Assembly: GCA_003021005.1 (NCBI GenBank)
Contig: PXRI01000017.1
Location: 185,542-249,541, forward strand
Source of the DNA: Halobacteriales archaeon QS_1_69_70
Lineage (GTDB): Archaea; Halobacteriota; Halobacteria; Halobacteriales; Haloarculaceae
Direction: 5' to 3'
DNA: 64,000 nt
In this document: positions 52,957 to 62,313 of the stretch, in pieces
Layout: each line of letters opens with the position of its first letter
Position numbering within the stretch: the first letter of the stretch is position 1
Made by a program: the position numbers and the translations under genes
The notes under the pieces: model-generated
Told to the model about the DNA's origin: nothing
Databases searched by the model: none
The model's input: only the letters and a program-made list of their open reading frames with translations

Positions 52957-53115
52957 GCCGATGGTCCATCCCGGGCCGACGGCGGTGCCGGGTCCCGGTG
53001 GTTGCCGGCGGACTCGCCGAGGCCGGCCCCTCTGATTCCGACGGTGAACGACTCCCGAACGACGGGCACTCTTCGTGACGGTATGTTTATTGGAGGAGGA
53101 TGTGTATTCTATGTC

Positions 53116-53538
53116 ATGCGTTTGACCCTCCGTGGCGGTCGGGGGATCCTCGCCGCGATGGTCCTCCTCGTCGTCCTCGTCGAGTTCTCGAGCCTCCCGC
53201 TACCGTATCCGGCTAACCCCACCGTCGGATCGGTGCCGGTCGACCCGGAACTCCTCGTCCCGGCACTCCTGGGGCTGGTCGCGGTCGTCGGGGCGCTCCG
53301 CGACGGGATCGGTGTGGGGTCGATCGCAACGGGCCTCCTCGGCGTGGTGACGCTGTGGGTCGCCACGACGAGTCTGTACGAGACCGCCGCAAGCCAGGGC
53401 GGCGGTATCGCCTGGGGGGCGTTCTTCACGCTCATCTGTGGCGGCGTCCTGGCCGTCACCGTGCTCGTCCGGCAGGCGATGCGCCGGACCGGTGAACCGG
53501 GTGTCCTCGACCGTCTACGGACCCAGCTCGGCGAATGA
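53116..53538 (+). CDS. Small membrane protein, function unknown
   Basis: The 140-residue product from ATG 53116 has four hydrophobic segments (GILAAMVLLVVLVEFSSL, LLVPALLGLVAVVGAL, VGSIATGLLGVVTLWVATTS, AFFTLICGGVLAVTVLV). GTTTATTG at 53085-53092 sits 24-31 bases ahead, which supports this start over the upstream in-frame ATG at 53083. No family recognised. Confidence 0.78.
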   Translation: MRLTLRGGRGILAAMVLLVVLVEFSSLPLPYPANPTVGSVPVDPELLVPALLGLVAVVGALRDGIGVGSIATGLLGVVTLWVATTSLYETAASQGGGIAWGAFFTLICGGVLAVTVLVRQAMRRTGEPGVLDRLRTQLGE

Positions 53539-53783
53539 AGCGCCCCAAGGTGGGACATCGTTTCCGGCGGTGAGCCACCGCTAGAGGGCGCGGGCGTGCT
53601 GTCCAGCCGCCCAGCGCCGGCACCCGGGTCGGAGCCGACCGAGGCTGTGGCTATCCCGGCTGGTCTCGCCGGGATCCCCGGGGGACGGTGATTACAGCCC
53701 AGCGCCCATCCGGCAATTAGGCGCCGACGGGCCCCGCCGTGGACCTCGCCGGAGGTCCGTGAACGGGGCCCGGCCGGTGGTCG
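53539..53783. other. Intergenic spacer, nothing recognised
   Basis: GC-rich sequence between two convergent genes. CGGCGAGGTCC-type inverted elements occur near 53725-53760 but no clear terminator with a T-run is visible. Confidence 0.35.
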
Positions 53784-54716
53784 CTATCGCCGGGCGAGCA
53801 GGGCCGCGGCCAGGAAGGCCACGGCGGCGACGACGAGGCCCGGCCCCGCCCCGTCGTCGTCGGTGCCTTCCGCGGCGTCGCCGGCACCCGTCTCGTTCCC
53901 GGGGCTGTCCTCGCCGACGTCGGTGGACTGCGTTCCGTTCGTGGTGGCCTGCGTCGCCGTCCCAGCGTCCTGCCCGTCGTCGTCCGTATCCGGCGCGTCC
54001 GTGGGGTCGCCGTCACGGTCGGTCCCGGTTTGGGCTCCGGACGGCTCGGCATCGTCCTCAGTGGGCGTCGCGGTATCCTCCTCGCTATCAGTCGGGGTCG
54101 CCGTCTCGCCGTCGTCAGTGTCGGTCGGTGTCTCGTCGGTCGGGGTCGTCGTCTCGCCGTCGTCGGTCGCGGTCGCCGTCTCGCCGTCGTCGGTCGGGGT
54201 GGTCGAAGAGCCGTCCTCGGCGATGGAGAGTGTGCCAGTGGACCGCGTACCGTCGGACTGGGGGTTGACCACGAACACGATCTCGTACTCCCCGGCGGAG
54301 GGGTTGGTCGCGTCGGAGTACGAGATGACGACGTGGTCGCCCTCGTGGAGGACGTAGCTCCCGCCGAGGCGGACGTTCAGCGTCTCGCCGTTGTTGGAGG
54401 CGCTGACGCCGTTGACGTCGTCGGTCACGTCCGTGGCCCCGCCGTCGGCCCGGTCGATGTACATCGTTTCGACGTCGCTCTCGTCGACGTTCGAGACGTC
54501 TCCGTTCCGGTCGGTGGCCTGGTAGTCGACGTCCAGCCCCGAAAGCGAACTGTCGTCGAGGTCGGGGCCGACGGCCGCCCGCACCGTGTGCGTCGAGTCG
54601 GCGTCGGCTTCCGCCGGGTCGGCGGTGATCGAACCGGCCGTGGCGGCGATGGGGGCTGCGAGGACGGCAACCGCTGCAGCCGTCATCACGATCACTACCG
54701 TCGGGTTCCGTCTCAT
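53784..54716 (-). CDS. Surface protein with signal peptide and PGF-like C-terminal anchor
   Basis: The 310-residue product begins MRRNPTVVIVMTAAAVAVLA with a cut near ATAG. Residues 30-175 form a beta-rich domain (GSITADPAEADADSTHTVRA, YVLHEGDHVVISYSDATNPS). A long linker repeats TDDGET and PTDET units. The end GPGLVVAAVAFLAAALLARR resembles PGF-CTERM, the signal for archaeosortase processing and lipid anchoring, though the motif reads PGL. The design is that of S-layer-associated haloarchaeal proteins. Confidence 0.85.
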   Translation of the reverse strand: MRRNPTVVIVMTAAAVAVLAAPIAATAGSITADPAEADADSTHTVRAAVGPDLDDSSLSGLDVDYQATDRNGDVSNVDESDVETMYIDRADGGATDVTDDVNGVSASNNGETLNVRLGGSYVLHEGDHVVISYSDATNPSAGEYEIVFVVNPQSDGTRSTGTLSIAEDGSSTTPTDDGETATATDDGETTTPTDETPTDTDDGETATPTDSEEDTATPTEDDAEPSGAQTGTDRDGDPTDAPDTDDDGQDAGTATQATTNGTQSTDVGEDSPGNETGAGDAAEGTDDDGAGPGLVVAAVAFLAAALLARR

Positions 54717-54872
54717 GGCGCGTGGGTGGGTCCGGTGCCGGCGGACGCCCGCCGACGGGGCGCGGAATTATTCTACGTTTTGTGGTCCTGTCGTCAAATG
54801 CGTTCCGGCCGTGCGTCGGCCAGCTGTTCGCCGTCCGGTACCGTTTTGCTCCCGACGGCCGAGGCGGCTGCT

Positions 54873-55337
54873 ATGCCCGGACGTTATTACGAGGAGTTCG
54901 AGGTCGGCGAGACCCTCGAACACGACAAGCGGCGGACGGTCAGCGAGGCCGACAACCAGCAGTTCTGCGACATGACCATGAACCAGCAGCCGCTACACCT
55001 CGACGCGGACTTCGCCGCCGACTCGCAGTTCGGCGAGCGCCTCGTCAACGGCCTCTACACGATGAGTCTCGCCGTCGGTCTCACCATCCCGGACACGACG
55101 GACGGCACCATCGTGGCGAACCTCTCGTACGACGACGTCGAACACCCGAACCCGGTGTTCCACGGCGACACCATCTACGCGCAAACGACGGTCACCGACA
55201 AGCGGGAGACCTCCGACGGCGAGCGCGGCGTCGTGACGATGCGCGTCGAGGCCTTCAAGATGGAACCGGACGGCGAGGACGACACGCTGGTCTGTGAACT
55301 CGAACGGACGGCACTCTCGCTGAAGAAATCGGAGTGA
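54873..55337 (+). CDS. MaoC-family acyl-CoA hydratase
   Basis: The 154-residue single hot-dog protein has RYYEEFEVGETLEHDKRRTV, DNQQFCDMTMNQQPLHLDAD with the hydratase Asp/His pair, and ERLVNGLYTMSLAVGLTIP. Family members hydrate enoyl-CoA or mesaconyl-CoA type substrates. Closeness to gdhA and a CitE-like lyase suggests mesaconyl-CoA hydratase in the methylaspartate cycle, by inference. Confidence 0.9.
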   Translation: MPGRYYEEFEVGETLEHDKRRTVSEADNQQFCDMTMNQQPLHLDADFAADSQFGERLVNGLYTMSLAVGLTIPDTTDGTIVANLSYDDVEHPNPVFHGDTIYAQTTVTDKRETSDGERGVVTMRVEAFKMEPDGEDDTLVCELERTALSLKKSE

Positions 55338-55451
55338 CCAACTGGGTCCGGGTCACTCGGGGACCAGCGGCGCGACCGGCACATCGTCTCCCGCTGTCGC
55401 CGTGGCCGTCCGGGCGGCCGCGGTGTTATCACGGCCGGAAAACCTCCGGCA

Positions 55452-55459
55452 GAGATAAG
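55452..55459 (+). promoter_or_regulatory. TATA box for the hybrid histidine kinase
   Basis: GAGATAAG lies 25-32 bases before ATG 55484. Confidence 0.55.
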
Positions 55460-55483
55460 TCGGTTGCACGGGAGCGATAGACA

Positions 55484-57625
55484 ATGCCCACCCGGACTAC
55501 CGAGGACGACCGCTCGACCGACGACCCGGACTCGTCACCGGAGCGCCGGTCGGTCCGGGTCCTCCTCGTCGAGGACGCGGTCGACGTCGCGGAGGTGACC
55601 GCCGAGTACCTCGAGCGGGCGGCGGAGGAACTCTCCGTCGCCGTCGCGGGCGACGCCCTGACGGGGCTGGACCGCCTCGAAGAGGAGCGGTTCGACTGCG
55701 TGGTCTCCGACCACGAGATGCCGGGCATGGACGGCCTCGAGTTCCTCGGCGTCGTCCGCGAACGCCGCCCGGAACTCCCCTTTGTCCTCCTCACCGGCAA
55801 GGGAAGCGAGGACCTGGCCAGCAAGGCCATCTCCGCCGGCGTCACCGACTACGTCCAGAAACGGTCGGGCGCCGACCACTACGAACTCCTGGCCCAAAGG
55901 CTCCGGTCGGCCGTCGCCAAGCGACGCGCCGAACGGGAGGTCTCGGCGCTCGACCGGATCAACCGGACGATACGGCAGACGACCCAGCAGGTCCTCGAGG
56001 CGGACTCGAGGGCCGAAATCGAGCGAACCGTCTGTGAGACGCTGGCCGACGACGACCCCTACCAGTTCGCCTGGATCGGGACCGTCGAGGACGACCGGGT
56101 CGAACCATCTACGTGGGCCGGCGACGACGCCGACGACTTCGCGGACGGGACGATACCGACGGGCGGGGGCAGCACGGAGCGTGGACCCACAGCCCGGGCC
56201 GCTCGCACCGGCGAACCCCAGGCGGTCCAGAATCTCGGCGACGCGACGGACGTCGAGGCCAGGCGAGAGTCGGCCGACGACCGCGGCTACGCCGCCAGCG
56301 CGTCCGTCCCGCTGGAGTTCGAGGGTACCGGGTACGGCCTCCTCACCGTGTACACCGACCGCCCGAACGCCTTCGACGACCGGGAGCTGGACGTGCTCAC
56401 GGAACTCGGCGAGACCGTCGCCCACGGTATCCACCGGGCCGCGCTGACCGAACGGCTCGAACGGCAGTACGAGACGCTGTTCGAGGAGTCGCCGATGATG
56501 GCCGTGACCACCCGGATGACGCCGGACGGCCCGGTGGTCGAAAATTGCAACCGGCGGTTCCTCCAGCGACTCGGTTTCGATCGCTCGACGGTCGTCGGCC
56601 AGCCACTCGAGCGGTTCTACACCGCGGACTCCGCACAGAAACTCTTAGACGAAGGCGGATACGAACGCGCACTCGACGACGAGTTCACCCGCGAGCAGCG
56701 GACGCTTCTGACCGCCGACGGCGAGTCCGTCGAGACCCTGCTCCGTGCGGTGCCGCGCGAGGCCGAGACCGGCGACTCCGCCGGGACCTTCGCACTGTAC
56801 GTCGACATCTCCGAACGCAAGCGACTCGAACGGGAGAACGAGCGTCTCGACAAGTTCGTAAGCGTCGTCAGCCACGACCTCCGCAATCCCCTGATGGTTA
56901 TCGAGGGCCACGCCGAACTGGTCAGAAAGCAGCACGGAAACGAGGACGCCGAGGCCATCCTGGAGGCCACCGACCGGATGGAGGAACTCCTCGAGGACCT
57001 CCTGACGCTCGCCCGCCAGGGCGAGGCCGTCCGCGAAACCGACAGCCTCCTTCTGGGGAAACTCGCCCGCAACTGCTGGGGGAACGTCGACACCGGCGGG
57101 GCGAGCCTCGAGGTCACCGACGAACTGTTCGTCGAGGCCGAGGCGTCCCGCCTCCAGCAGTTGCTCGAGAACCTCATCGCGAACGCCGTGGAACACGGTT
57201 CCACGAGCCCTGCCTCTCGGCAGGACGCCGTCGAGCATGGCTCGACGAGCCCTGACTCGCAAGCTCGTCAGGACGCCGTGGAACACGGTTCCACGAGCCC
57301 TGGTTCGCAGGCTCACCGGGACGCCGTCGACCACGGTGCCGACTCGTCGGACGACGCGGCCGCCGGGGACGGACTCACGATACGCGTCGGCGCCCTCGAG
57401 GAAGGCTTCTACGTTGCCGACGACGGCGCCGGCATTCCCTCCGACGAACGTGACCGGATCTTCGAGACCGGCTACTCGACGGACGACGAGAGCACCGGGT
57501 TCGGCCTGTCGATCGTGGCCGAGATCGCCGAGGCCCACGCGTGGGCGGTCGAAGCGACCGAGAGCGACGACGGGGGCGCTCGATTCGAGTTCCACGGCGT
57601 CGAGACGACGCGGGTCGACGGCTGA
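55484..57625 (+). CDS. Receiver-GAF-PAS histidine kinase with repeat-expanded ATPase domain
   Basis: The 713-residue cytoplasmic sensor kinase has an N-terminal receiver domain (RVLLVEDAVDVAEVTAEYLE; phospho-acceptor Asp76 in CVVSDHEMPGMDG; Lys in LLTGKGSED). A GAF domain follows around residues 165-305 (YQFAWIGTVEDDRVEPSTWA) and a PAS around 320-440. The dimerisation helix carries His464 in VSVVSHDLRNPLMV. The ATPase domain shows the N-box ENLIANAVEHG, then G-boxes VADDGAGIPSDERDRIFETG and STGFGLSIVAEIAEAH. Directly after the N-box, a unit AVEHGSTSP is repeated three times before the domain resumes. No separate regulator gene adjoins it. Signal and target unknown. Confidence 0.93.
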   Translation: MPTRTTEDDRSTDDPDSSPERRSVRVLLVEDAVDVAEVTAEYLERAAEELSVAVAGDALTGLDRLEEERFDCVVSDHEMPGMDGLEFLGVVRERRPELPFVLLTGKGSEDLASKAISAGVTDYVQKRSGADHYELLAQRLRSAVAKRRAEREVSALDRINRTIRQTTQQVLEADSRAEIERTVCETLADDDPYQFAWIGTVEDDRVEPSTWAGDDADDFADGTIPTGGGSTERGPTARAARTGEPQAVQNLGDATDVEARRESADDRGYAASASVPLEFEGTGYGLLTVYTDRPNAFDDRELDVLTELGETVAHGIHRAALTERLERQYETLFEESPMMAVTTRMTPDGPVVENCNRRFLQRLGFDRSTVVGQPLERFYTADSAQKLLDEGGYERALDDEFTREQRTLLTADGESVETLLRAVPREAETGDSAGTFALYVDISERKRLERENERLDKFVSVVSHDLRNPLMVIEGHAELVRKQHGNEDAEAILEATDRMEELLEDLLTLARQGEAVRETDSLLLGKLARNCWGNVDTGGASLEVTDELFVEAEASRLQQLLENLIANAVEHGSTSPASRQDAVEHGSTSPDSQARQDAVEHGSTSPGSQAHRDAVDHGADSSDDAAAGDGLTIRVGALEEGFYVADDGAGIPSDERDRIFETGYSTDDESTGFGLSIVAEIAEAHAWAVEATESDDGGARFEFHGVETTRVDG
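57184..57340 (+). repeat. In-frame coding repeat in the kinase N-box
   Basis: Units starting GACGCCGTGGAACACGG or GACGCCGTCGAGCATGG recur at about 45-55 bp. Each contains a small hairpin, for example CCTGCC-tctc-GGCAGG in the first. They encode AVEHGSTSP followed by short variable linkers and keep the frame. Confidence 0.8.
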
Positions 57626-57689
57626 CCGGCCCCGGCCGGCTACCAGTACAGCGAGAGCGTCCGTGACCGTTGCTTCGACGGGAACGACC

Positions 57690-59313
57690 TCAGAGGACCG
57701 TCCCGTGTTTCTTCCGGGGCCGGTCCTTCTCGACGTCCTCGTAGAACGCGAAGCGGTCGACCAGTTGCTCCCGAAGCGTCGACGGCGGGACGACCTCGTC
57801 GATGACGACCTCGCTGGCCATCCGGCGGACGTCGATGTCCTCGCGGTACTCCTCGCGGAGCTGTCTTTCTCTTTCGGCCCGTTCGTCCTCGTCGTCTATC
57901 TCGGCGAGCTTGCGGGCGTAGACGGCGTTGACCGCCGCCTCGGGACCCATGATCCCGATCTCGCCGGAGGGCAGCGCGATGGTGGACTCGGGGTCGTAGG
58001 CGGGTCCGGACATCGCGTAGATGCCGGCGCCGTAGGCCTTCCGGACGACCACGCACTGCTTGGGCACGGTCGCCTCGCTGGTCGCGTAGATCATCTTCTT
58101 GCCCTTCTCGAGGATGGCGTCCTGCTCGACCTGCGAGCCGGCCATGAATCCAGGGGTGTCACAGAGGTACAGGAGCGGAACGTTGTAGGCGTCGCACGTC
58201 CAGGCGAACTGGGCGGCCTTCTCGGCGGCGTCCGGGAAGATCGCGCCGGCGCGGTGGGCGGGCTGGTTGGCGACGACGCCGACCGGCCGGCCGTCCAGGT
58301 GGGCGAACCCGGTCAGGATCTCGGGCCCGTAGGCCGGCTGGAGTTCGAAGAAGGAGTGCCGGTCGACGACCCGCTCTATGACGTCCTGCATGTCGTAGCC
58401 CTCGTTCGGGTCCTGCGGGACGACGGCGTCGATGCCCTCGGGGGACCGCGTCGGCGGCGTCGGGGCCGTCCGCGGCGGCGTCTCGTCGCTGTTGTCCGGC
58501 AGGTACCGGACGAGTTGGGCGACGAGTTCCCGGGCGTGTTCCTCGTCGCGGGCGACGAGGTCGGCGCTGCCCGATTCGGTGGTGTGGACCTCGGGCCCGC
58601 CGAGGGTATCCAGATCGATCTCCTCGCCGGTGACCATCTCGACCATCCGCGGGGAGGCGATGGCCATCGCGGACATCCCCTCGACCATGATGGTGAAGTC
58701 GGCGAACACCGGCGTGTAGGCAGCGCCGGCGATACACGGACCGTACAGCACGCAGATCTGGGGTACGCGACCGGAGAGCCGCGAGTGGTTGTAGTAGTAC
58801 TTCCCGATGCCCTCCCGGTTGGCGAAGAAGCCGGTCTGCTGGTCGATGCGGCCGCCCGAGGAGTCCATCGCCCCGCTTTACCGTGTAGTCGTTGGCCATG
58901 ACGTGGACGTCCCGGCCCTCGAACTCCGCGGCGCCAGTCAGGAGGCCGTCGGCGGCGAGTTCGTCGTCGGCGTCGAACTCCGCGAACCGCCCGTCCTCGA
59001 AGGTGAGCCCGTCCGCGCCGAACCACAGCTCCAGGCGGTCCCGGACGAACAGCTTGCCCTCCTCCGGGAGCTGCTCTTTGTACTTCTCGGGGCCGCCGGT
59101 CTCGATCGCCTCGATCTGGGCGAGCAGGTCCCGTTCGCGGTCGGTCGGTCCGAGGTCGTCCTCGACGGGCGACAGGTCGGCCTCGCCCGTCGCGGCGGGC
59201 TCGTCGTCGTCGCCGACGTACACCTCCACGTCGGTTTCGGCGTGGGTGGCCATCGCCCGCGCAATGGCCGCCGCCTCCTCGACGTTCGCGTCGCCTCCGA
59301 TGCGGACCTTCAT
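57690..59313 (-). pseudogene. Acyl-CoA carboxylase carboxyltransferase subunit with internal deletion
   Basis: The N-terminal part from ATG 59313 (KVRIGGDANVEEAAAIARAM) runs to HVMANDYTVKRG near 58880. The C-terminal part resumes in another frame at MDSSGGRIDQQTGFFANREG and continues through GPCIAGAAYTPVFADFTIMV and GPEILTGFAHLDGRPVGVVA to the end RKKHGTVL at 57690. Homologues have about 30 more residues between YTVK and MDSSGG, so some 80-90 bases are missing and the frame is lost. The intact enzyme carboxylates acetyl- or propionyl-CoA with a biotin subunit. The remaining sequence is well kept, so the deletion is recent or an assembly error. Confidence 0.85.
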
Positions 59314-59363
59314 ACGACCCACCTCCGGCGGTGCGACTAAACCGTTTTCCATCCGGCGGATGG

Positions 59364-59475
59364 CAGTGTTCAGTTTACGCGTGGAGTAATTCTCCGGTGG
59401 ACGCAAGCCCCCGGCTTCTCGGGTCGGGCGGCTCACGGTTCACTGTGTTCACCGTTCGCCCGTCCGGCGGCGCTC
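59364..59475. repeat. Dispersed repeat B, copy 2
   Basis: Matches the start of copy 1 at 48848: TGTTCAGTTTACGCGTGGAG, GGTGGACGCAAGCCCCCGGC and TCGGGTCGGGCGGCTCACGG. As with copy 1, it starts next to the start codon side of a minus-strand gene and is followed by CGCTCGCG-rich sequence. Confidence 0.7.
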
Positions 59476-59757
59476 CCGTTGGTCGCGCCGCCCCCTCGCC
59501 GCGCGCTTCGCTCACGTCGTTCGCTCCAGTGCTTGTTCCGCTGGACTCGCATCGCTCGTCCAGCGACGTCTGCTCGCGGCCATCGGCCGCTCGCACGGCC
59601 CGCGGCGCTTCGCGCCGCGCTGTTCGCCTCGCGTCGCTCGGCTCACCGTCGCAAACAGCATCCTAATTTGAAAAATGCCCGGCGGATATCCACCAGCGAC
59701 CCGCCGATCCGTACCGGCGCGCCCGGTGCCGATCGGCGACTCCCACCGGTGCCGGTG
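59476..59757. other. GC-rich low-complexity spacer
   Basis: Continuation of repeat B with CGCGCTTCGCTCACGTCG and CTTCGCGCCGCGCTG-type units. AATTTGAAAAATG near 59666 is the only A+T-rich patch. No gene seen. Confidence 0.45.
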
Positions 59758-60603
59758 TCACCCCAGCGCTGATTCGAGCCGCTCGATGTAGGTCTCGTCG
59801 CCCACGAAAAGCGGGGTGCGTTCGTGGAGCCGGTCGGGCTCGATGTCGAGCAGCGAGCGTTCGCCGTCCGAGGAGGCGCCGCCGGCGGTCTCGACGACGT
59901 GGGCGATCGGGTGGCCCTCGAACAGCAGCCGGAGCTTGCCCTCGGGCCGGTCGCGCAGGCCGGGATACCCGAAGATGCCGCCGTAGGTCAGAACTTGGGT
60001 GACGTCGCCGATCATCGCGCCGCCGTACCGGAGCTTCAGCTCCGCCTCGACCTCGGTGACGTAGTCGGCGAACGCCTCGGTCCACCGGGGGACCCGGCCG
60101 CCGAACCCGTAGACCATCGGCTCCTCGGGCAGCCGGAGGTCGTCGTCGACCAGGTCGCGGTCGTCGTCGAGCACCCACTCGCGGACGGTCCCGCCGCGGG
60201 CGGTCACCATCGTGGTGATCGGGCCGAAGAGCACGAAGCCTGACGCAATCAGTGCGGATCCGGGCGCCGGCAGCGGCTCGTCGTAGACGCCGAACAGGGT
60301 TCCCATCGCGTTGTTCGACTTGAGGTTCGAGGAGCCATCGAGCGGGTCACAGGCAACGTGGAGCGCCCCGCCGCCGTCGGCGGTGACGACCGCGTCCCGT
60401 TCCTCGCTGGCGTAGCTACCGACTGCGTCGAGGGCGAGCAGCCTTTCTTCGAGTAGGTCGTCGGCGTACACGTCGGCCGCCAGTTTTCGCTCGCCGGAGG
60501 GGTTTTCCTCGCTTCCGTATACCCGGCGGCCTGCGAGCCCGCCGCGGATCTCCGGCGCCGTCTCGGCGACGACGTCGACGACCGACCCGACGGGGTCGCT
60601 CAT
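59758..60603 (-). CDS. fbp: Fructose-1,6-bisphosphatase, class I
   Basis: The 281-residue enzyme hydrolyses fructose bisphosphate in gluconeogenesis. The metal site is ALHVACDPLDGSSNLKSNNA with YASEERDAVV upstream; the substrate region is YGGAMIGDVTQVLTYGGIFG. It starts with an ATGA overlap on the aldolase stop, so both are translated from one mRNA and act in consecutive steps. Confidence 0.95.
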   Translation of the reverse strand: MSDPVGSVVDVVAETAPEIRGGLAGRRVYGSEENPSGERKLAADVYADDLLEERLLALDAVGSYASEERDAVVTADGGGALHVACDPLDGSSNLKSNNAMGTLFGVYDEPLPAPGSALIASGFVLFGPITTMVTARGGTVREWVLDDDRDLVDDDLRLPEEPMVYGFGGRVPRWTEAFADYVTEVEAELKLRYGGAMIGDVTQVLTYGGIFGYPGLRDRPEGKLRLLFEGHPIAHVVETAGGASSDGERSLLDIEPDRLHERTPLFVGDETYIERLESALG

Positions 60604-61397
60604 CGTCCGGCGGCGGCCAGCGCCTCGTCGACGGTCGCCTCCTCGAAGATCACCTGCTCGAGGGCGTCGAGGATCCGCGTCGGGTCCTCGCGCTGCCAGA
60701 CGTTCCGGCCGACGGCCAGGCCCTTCCCGCCGGCGTCGATGGTCTCCTCGACGGACGCGAGGAACTCCCGGTCGGTGGTCTTCGAGCCACCGGACATGAC
60801 GACCTTCGTCGGGCCGGCCATCCGGACGGCATCCTCCATAGCCTCCCGCGAGCCCGGGTATTTGACCTTCGCGACGTCCGCGCCGAGTTCGAGCGCCAGC
60901 CGGGCCGCATACGAGATGGTCGACGGTTTGGTGTCGTTCTTCAGCCCCTGGCCGCGAGGGTACGACCACATCACGACCGGCAGGTCCCGCTCCCGGGCAG
61001 CCTCCTGGGCGTCGCGGAACTCCTCGACCATCTCGATCTCGTGGTTCGATCCGCCGTAGACGGTGAAGCCGACGGCGGCGGCGCCGAGCCGGTCGGCGTA
61101 CTCGACCGAGCAGTTGACGGCCGAATCCGGCTCGCCCATCCAGAGGTTCGACGTGCCGTTCAGCTTCAACAGCAGGTCGACGTCATCCTCGAAGCTCGGG
61201 TAGAAGGCCTCGGCGACGCCCTTCTGGACCGCGACCGAGGTGACGGCGGGGTGGGTCGCTGCCTCGAAGGTCCGGGCCGGGTCCGTACTCTCCGGCACGT
61301 CGCGGAAGTCCACCGGGCCGTGCTCTAAGCCGTGGTCGTACGCGAGGATGAGCACCTTCCCGTCCCGGCACAAGGGCGTGTCGTCGATGGAAATCAT
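60600..61397 (-). CDS. fba: Fructose-bisphosphate aldolase, archaeal class I
   Basis: The 265-residue DhnA-type aldolase forms a Schiff base with substrate. It shows LILAYDHGLEHGPVDF, VVMWSYPRGQGLKNDT, the Schiff-base Lys in ADVAKVKYPGSREAM and the phosphate site VVMSGGSKTTDREF plus GLAVGRNVWQRED. It precedes and overlaps fbp by four bases. Together with ppsA at 37-39 kb they supply gluconeogenesis. Confidence 0.96.
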   Translation of the reverse strand: MISIDDTPLCRDGKVLILAYDHGLEHGPVDFRDVPESTDPARTFEAATHPAVTSVAVQKGVAEAFYPSFEDDVDLLLKLNGTSNLWMGEPDSAVNCSVEYADRLGAAAVGFTVYGGSNHEIEMVEEFRDAQEAARERDLPVVMWSYPRGQGLKNDTKPSTISYAARLALELGADVAKVKYPGSREAMEDAVRMAGPTKVVMSGGSKTTDREFLASVEETIDAGGKGLAVGRNVWQREDPTRILDALEQVIFEEATVDEALAAAGR

Positions 61398-61520
61398 GCG
61401 GCCGAACGTCCGACGAGGTGGACAAAGAAGATTCTGGTCGCCGGGGCTCGCGGGCGGCGATACCGGCCAGGGCGCGGCGCGACGGACACGCTTTAGCCCG
61501 CCCCGGACGGAGGCGGAGAC

Positions 61521-62284
61521 ATGCCTGCCGTGGACGACATCGAGACCGTCGGCGTCGTCGGCGCCGGCACGATGGGCAGCGGGATCGCACAAGTCGCGGC
61601 GACGGCGCCCTCGACCGCGAGGCGGCCGACGCGGCGCTCGACCGCATCGCGGGCACGACCGACCTCGACGAGCTCGCTCCGGCGGACCTCGTCGTCGAGG
61701 CCGTCGTCGAGGACATGAGCATAAAGCAGGACGTGTTCGCCGACCTCGACGTGGTGACCGACGACGGCGCCGTCCTCGCCACCAACACCTCGACGCTGTC
61801 GATCACCACCATCGCCGCCGCCACGGACCGCCCGGAGCAGGTCGTCGGCGTCCACTTCATGAACCCCGTGCCGGTGATGGACGGCGTCGAGGTGGTCGTC
61901 GGCGAGAAGACCGCCCTTGGCGTCGTCGAGGTCGCCCACGCCTTCGCCGAGTCGCTGGAGAAGGAGACCTGGGAGGCCAACGACAAACCCGGCTTCGTAT
62001 CCAACCGCATCCTGATGCCGTGGATCAACGAGGGCGTCCGCGCGCTCGACGAGGGCGTCGCGACGAAGGACGACATCGACCGCGGGATGAAACTCGGCAC
62101 CAACGTCCCGATGGGCCCGCTCGAACTCGCCGACCACATCGGGCTGGACGTCTGCCTGGACGCGACAGAGACGCTGCACGAGCAACTGGGCGAGCGGTTC
62201 AGGCCCGCCTACCTCCTCACGCGGAAGGTCGAGGCCGGCGACCTCGGGAAGAAGACCGGGGCGGGGTTCTACGAGTACTACTGA
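61521..62284 (+). pseudogene. 3-Hydroxyacyl-CoA dehydrogenase with internal deletion
   Basis: The gene starts at ATG 61521 with the NAD motif IETVGVVGAGTMGSGIAQVA. Right after, the frame changes and resumes as DREAADAALDRIAGTTDLDE, ADLVVEAVVEDMSIKQDVFA, ATNTSTLSITTIAAATDRPE, then HFMNPVPVMDGVEVVVGE and ends GLGKK-type GDLGKKTGAGFYEYY. Family members have about 40 residues (rest of the Rossmann beta-alpha-beta) between these parts, so 110-120 bases are gone around 61600. The enzyme would oxidise 3-hydroxyacyl-CoA in fatty acid breakdown; this copy should not bind NAD. Confidence 0.82.
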
Positions 62285-62313
62285 TCCACACCGAGGTCCT
62301 GCGTCGTCTCTCG

